From: Salipiger bermudensis
GTDB taxonomy: Bacteria > Pseudomonadota > Alphaproteobacteria > Rhodobacterales > Rhodobacteraceae
Reading direction: 5' to 3'
DNA length: 64,000 nt
Assembly (NCBI RefSeq): GCF_019801965.1
Contig: NZ_JAHVIA010000004.1
Coordinates: 372,001-436,000, forward strand
Shown here: positions 62,069 to 64,000 of the stretch, in pieces
Position numbering within the stretch: position 1 is the first letter of the stretch
Layout: each line of letters starts with the position of its first letter
Position numbers and translations under genes: made by a program
The notes under the pieces: model-generated
Databases searched by the model: none
What the model saw: only the letters and a program-made list of their open reading frames with translations
Told to the model about the DNA's origin: nothing

Positions 62069-63084
62069 GCCAGCAGCTCGCGCAGGGCGGTGTCGATCAT
62101 GTCGGTGTCGGGCTGGTTGCGCCCGCCGCCGGCATAATGTCCCCAGACCGAGTCGATCACCCGCAGCTCGGCATTGGGCATCAGGGCCACCTCGCGGGCG
62201 TTGTCCTCGGGCGGGAAGTAGAAATCCGTGCGGCAGGGCAGCACGATGGATTTCGCGGTGATCGCCTTCAGCGCCGCCTCGCGGTCGCCATTATAGAGCG
62301 GGTTGGCCGAGATGTCGCAGGCCTGCCACGTGGCGATGAGCGAGAGCATGTCATTGGCGTCGAGCCCGTAATACATCGCGTCCCAGACGTTCTTGAGGTA
62401 GTCCTCGACGCTCACGTAGCCCATGCCGCGCCACAGCTCCTCGCGGAACCATTCCTGGCTCAGCACCCAGCCGGCCCAGACCCGGCCCTTGGCGGTCAGC
62501 CCACGCCACGGCGGCTCTTTATAGCGCCCCTGCATCCACGCCGGATCGGTGATCAGCGCGTGCTTCACCCCCTCGAGGAAGACATAGGTGTGGCCGGCGG
62601 TGATCGCCTGCCCGCAGAAGCAGGCCATCGCTTCGACCCGGTCGGGGAACAGCGCCGCCCAGTGATAGGCCTGCTGCCCGCCCATCGACCAGCCGCAGGC
62701 GAGCCGTACCTTGGTGATGCCGAACACCTCGCGCAGCAGCCGCTCCTGCAGCATGACGTTGTCATACTGGGTGATGCGCGGGAAATCCGGCCCGGCCAGC
62801 GGGACGGGCGTGTTGGACGGCGAGGAGGAGACGCCGTTGCCCAGCATGTTGGGCACGATGATGAAGTACTTCTCCGGATCGAGCGCCATGCCGGGCCCGA
62901 TCAGGAATTCATTGTCCGCATGGCTGCCGCCGTAGCGCGTGGGATAGACGACGACGTTGTCGAGCGCCGCGTTGAGCCGGCCAAAGGTGGCATAGGCGAG
63001 CTTCGCCTCGGGCAGGGTGATGCCGCATTGCAGATGCACCGGGCCTGCCTCGAAGATCTCGTAAGGGGTCAGTTCCGCGCTCAT
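62065..63084 (-). CDS. MetX-like alpha/beta hydrolase
   Basis: 339 residues from ATG 63084 (MSAELTPYEIFEAG). Fold and blocks of the homoserine acetyltransferase family: LPEAKLAYATFG, NVVVYPTRYGGSH, IIVPNMLGNGVSSSPSN, nucleophile elbow GWSMGGQQAYHWA, and a late His in WGHYAGGG. True MetX has LTGTSASAHV-like and GGSMGG segments; here the oxyanion and elbow regions differ, so this is probably a hydrolase or acyltransferase for another substrate. Translationally coupled to the GMC gene and divergent from the FMO gene. Confidence 0.8.
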   Translation of the reverse strand: MSAELTPYEIFEAGPVHLQCGITLPEAKLAYATFGRLNAALDNVVVYPTRYGGSHADNEFLIGPGMALDPEKYFIIVPNMLGNGVSSSPSNTPVPLAGPDFPRITQYDNVMLQERLLREVFGITKVRLACGWSMGGQQAYHWAALFPDRVEAMACFCGQAITAGHTYVFLEGVKHALITDPAWMQGRYKEPPWRGLTAKGRVWAGWVLSQEWFREELWRGMGYVSVEDYLKNVWDAMYYGLDANDMLSLIATWQACDISANPLYNGDREAALKAITAKSIVLPCRTDFYFPPEDNAREVALMPNAELRVIDSVWGHYAGGGRNQPDTDMIDTALRELLA

Positions 63085-63329
63085 GCTCTCGCCTCCGTGC
63101 CGTGCCGCTTCACGCGGCCTGATGTGGTGTCCCGCGTCACCGAACCACGCCGGCACCGGGCTCCGGCGCAGCGTGAGAGGGTGGCTCCGGAGGCTGCCTC
63201 ATCCTTGGGCAGAGCGCCTCCGGTCCCGGTCAAATTCCCATCCGTCCGCTCAACCCACAAGAAAATTTGTTGCGCGAGAGTGAATATTTGGAACCATGAG
63301 GAAAACTTGCCCAAAGGGAGAACAGGGAC
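63085..63329. promoter_or_regulatory. shared promoter region of the MetX-like and FMO genes
   Basis: 245 bp between divergent genes. AT-rich around 63245-63310 with an imperfect palindrome CAAGAAAATTTGTTG (about 63260-63274), a possible operator or promoter. AAAGGGAGAACAGGG before the FMO ATG is its ribosome-binding site. Confidence 0.4.
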
Positions 63330-64000
63330 ATGAAGATTTGCGTGATCGGCGCCGGCCCGTCGGGTCTGGCCCAGCTTCGGGCCTTCCAGTCCGCCAAGGA
63401 AAAGGGCGAGGCGATTCCCGAGATCGTCTGCTACGAGAAGCAGCCCGACTGGGGCGGGCTCTGGCGCTATGACTGGCGCACCGGCGTCGACGAATACGGC
63501 AACCCGGTGCATGGCTCGATGTATCGCTACCTGTGGTCGAACGGGCCGAAGGAGGGCCTCGAATTCGCCGATTATTCCTTTGACGAGCATTTCGGCAAGC
63601 CGATCGCCAGCTACCCGCCGCGCGCCGTGCTGTTCGATTATATCGAGGGCCGGGTGAAGAAGGCCGGGGTGCGCGACTGGATCCAGTTCTCCACCGTGGT
63701 GCGCGATGTTTCCTATGATGAGGCCTCGGGCAAGTTCACCGTCGTGGCGCGCAATGGCGAGACCGACAGCGAGAGCCGAGAGGAGTTCGACCACGTCATC
63801 GTCGCCTCGGGCCACTTCTCCTTCCCCAACGTGCCCTATTACCCCGGCTTCGAGAGCTTCAACGGCCGCATCCTGCACGCCCATGATTTCCGTGATGCGC
63901 GCGAGTTCGAGGGCAAGGACATCCTCATCCTCGGCACCTCCTACTCGGCCGAGGATATCGGCTCGCAATGCTGGAAATACGGTTGCGCCTCGGTGACCGT
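63330..64000 (+). CDS. tmm: trimethylamine-monooxygenase-type flavin monooxygenase (5' part)
   Basis: Open from ATG 63330 to the window end, 223 codons; the C-terminal half is missing. FAD motif [46 protein letters not shown], the FMO fingerprint [11 protein letters not shown], and NADP motif [13 protein letters not shown]. The sequence follows bacterial trimethylamine monooxygenase closely, and N71 matches the conserved active-site Asn of that enzyme. It should oxidise trimethylamine to the N-oxide with NADPH and O2 in the cytosol. A paralogue with another amine or sulfide substrate is possible. Divergent from the MetX-like/GMC pair. Confidence 0.75.
   Translation, partial: MKICVIGAGPSGLAQLRAFQSAKEKGEAIPEIVCYEKQPDWGGLWRYDWRTGVDEYGNPVHGSMYRYLWSNGPKEGLEFADYSFDEHFGKPIASYPPRAVLFDYIEGRVKKAGVRDWIQFSTVVRDVSYDEASGKFTVVARNGETDSESREEFDHVIVASGHFSFPNVPYYPGFESFNGRILHAHDFRDAREFEGKDILILGTSYSAEDIGSQCWKYGCASVT

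Noticed and set aside
62065-63084. Homoserine O-acetyltransferase MetX
   Set aside because: The fold matches, but the elbow reads GWSMGG and diagnostic MetX segments differ; the genomic context is not methionine synthesis.

Overview
The window reads as a GC-rich alphaproteobacterial chromosome of the Rhodobacteraceae (Roseobacter group). The dcw cluster end, the imuA-imuB-dnaE2 cassette, nasT/nasS nitrate control, the layout of the phosphonate locus and the dispersed repeat ending in GGTATTTGGAACCAGAGAAG all fit that family. The species cannot be named from sequence alone. I see no tRNA, rRNA, CRISPR, transposase or phage gene, so this is core and metabolic chromosome.

Layout. (1) 1-11.6 kb: a UdgX-type DNA repair fusion, then murB-ddl-ftsQ-ftsA on the plus strand. 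ftsZ-lpxC-bamD-recN follow on the minus strand, facing ftsA; in relatives this block continues in the same direction as ftsA, so it looks inverted here. (2) 12.0-17.6 kb: the imuA-imuB-dnaE2 mutasome operon (minus), with two copies of a dispersed repeat lying in frame in the dnaE2 5' region. (3) 17.8-32.4 kb: an Asp/Glu racemase-type gene, then a complete minus-strand nitrate assimilation operon: nasT, nasS, a leader with a terminator hairpin, nrtA, nrtB, a tandem ATPase, a two-GAF protein, nirB, nirD, nasA and a TrpD2-like gene. (4) 32.6-36.4 kb: an LLM flavin oxidoreductase, an M19 dipeptidase and a large permease. (5) 36.6-51.6 kb: phosphonate uptake and C-P lyase: phnCDE1E2, a hexapeptide transferase, a SHOCT protein, a first phnM-type gene, phnF, phnGHIJKLN, a DUF1045 gene and a second phnM. 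(6) 52-55.1 kb: fasciclin protein, Tat-type MsrB, J-domain protein, BolA and a DUF4177 protein. (7) 55.5-64 kb: amtB with a 54-residue membrane protein, a divergent glutamine-synthetase-like gene and P450, a GMC oxidoreductase with a MetX-like hydrolase, and a divergent trimethylamine-monooxygenase-type FMO that runs off the end.

Functionally the window is rich in nitrogen and phosphorus scavenging: nitrate, ammonium, phosphonates and probably methylated amines. Many genes overlap as ATGA, GTGA or TGATG, so most operons are translationally coupled. The least understood part is the last 7 kb, where ammonium transport, an amide-forming ligase and several oxidases sit together. Other points of interest are a palindromic repeat of about 170 bp with compensatory changes between copies, a 27-codon remnant of a second GMC gene, and the GAF protein within the nitrate operon.
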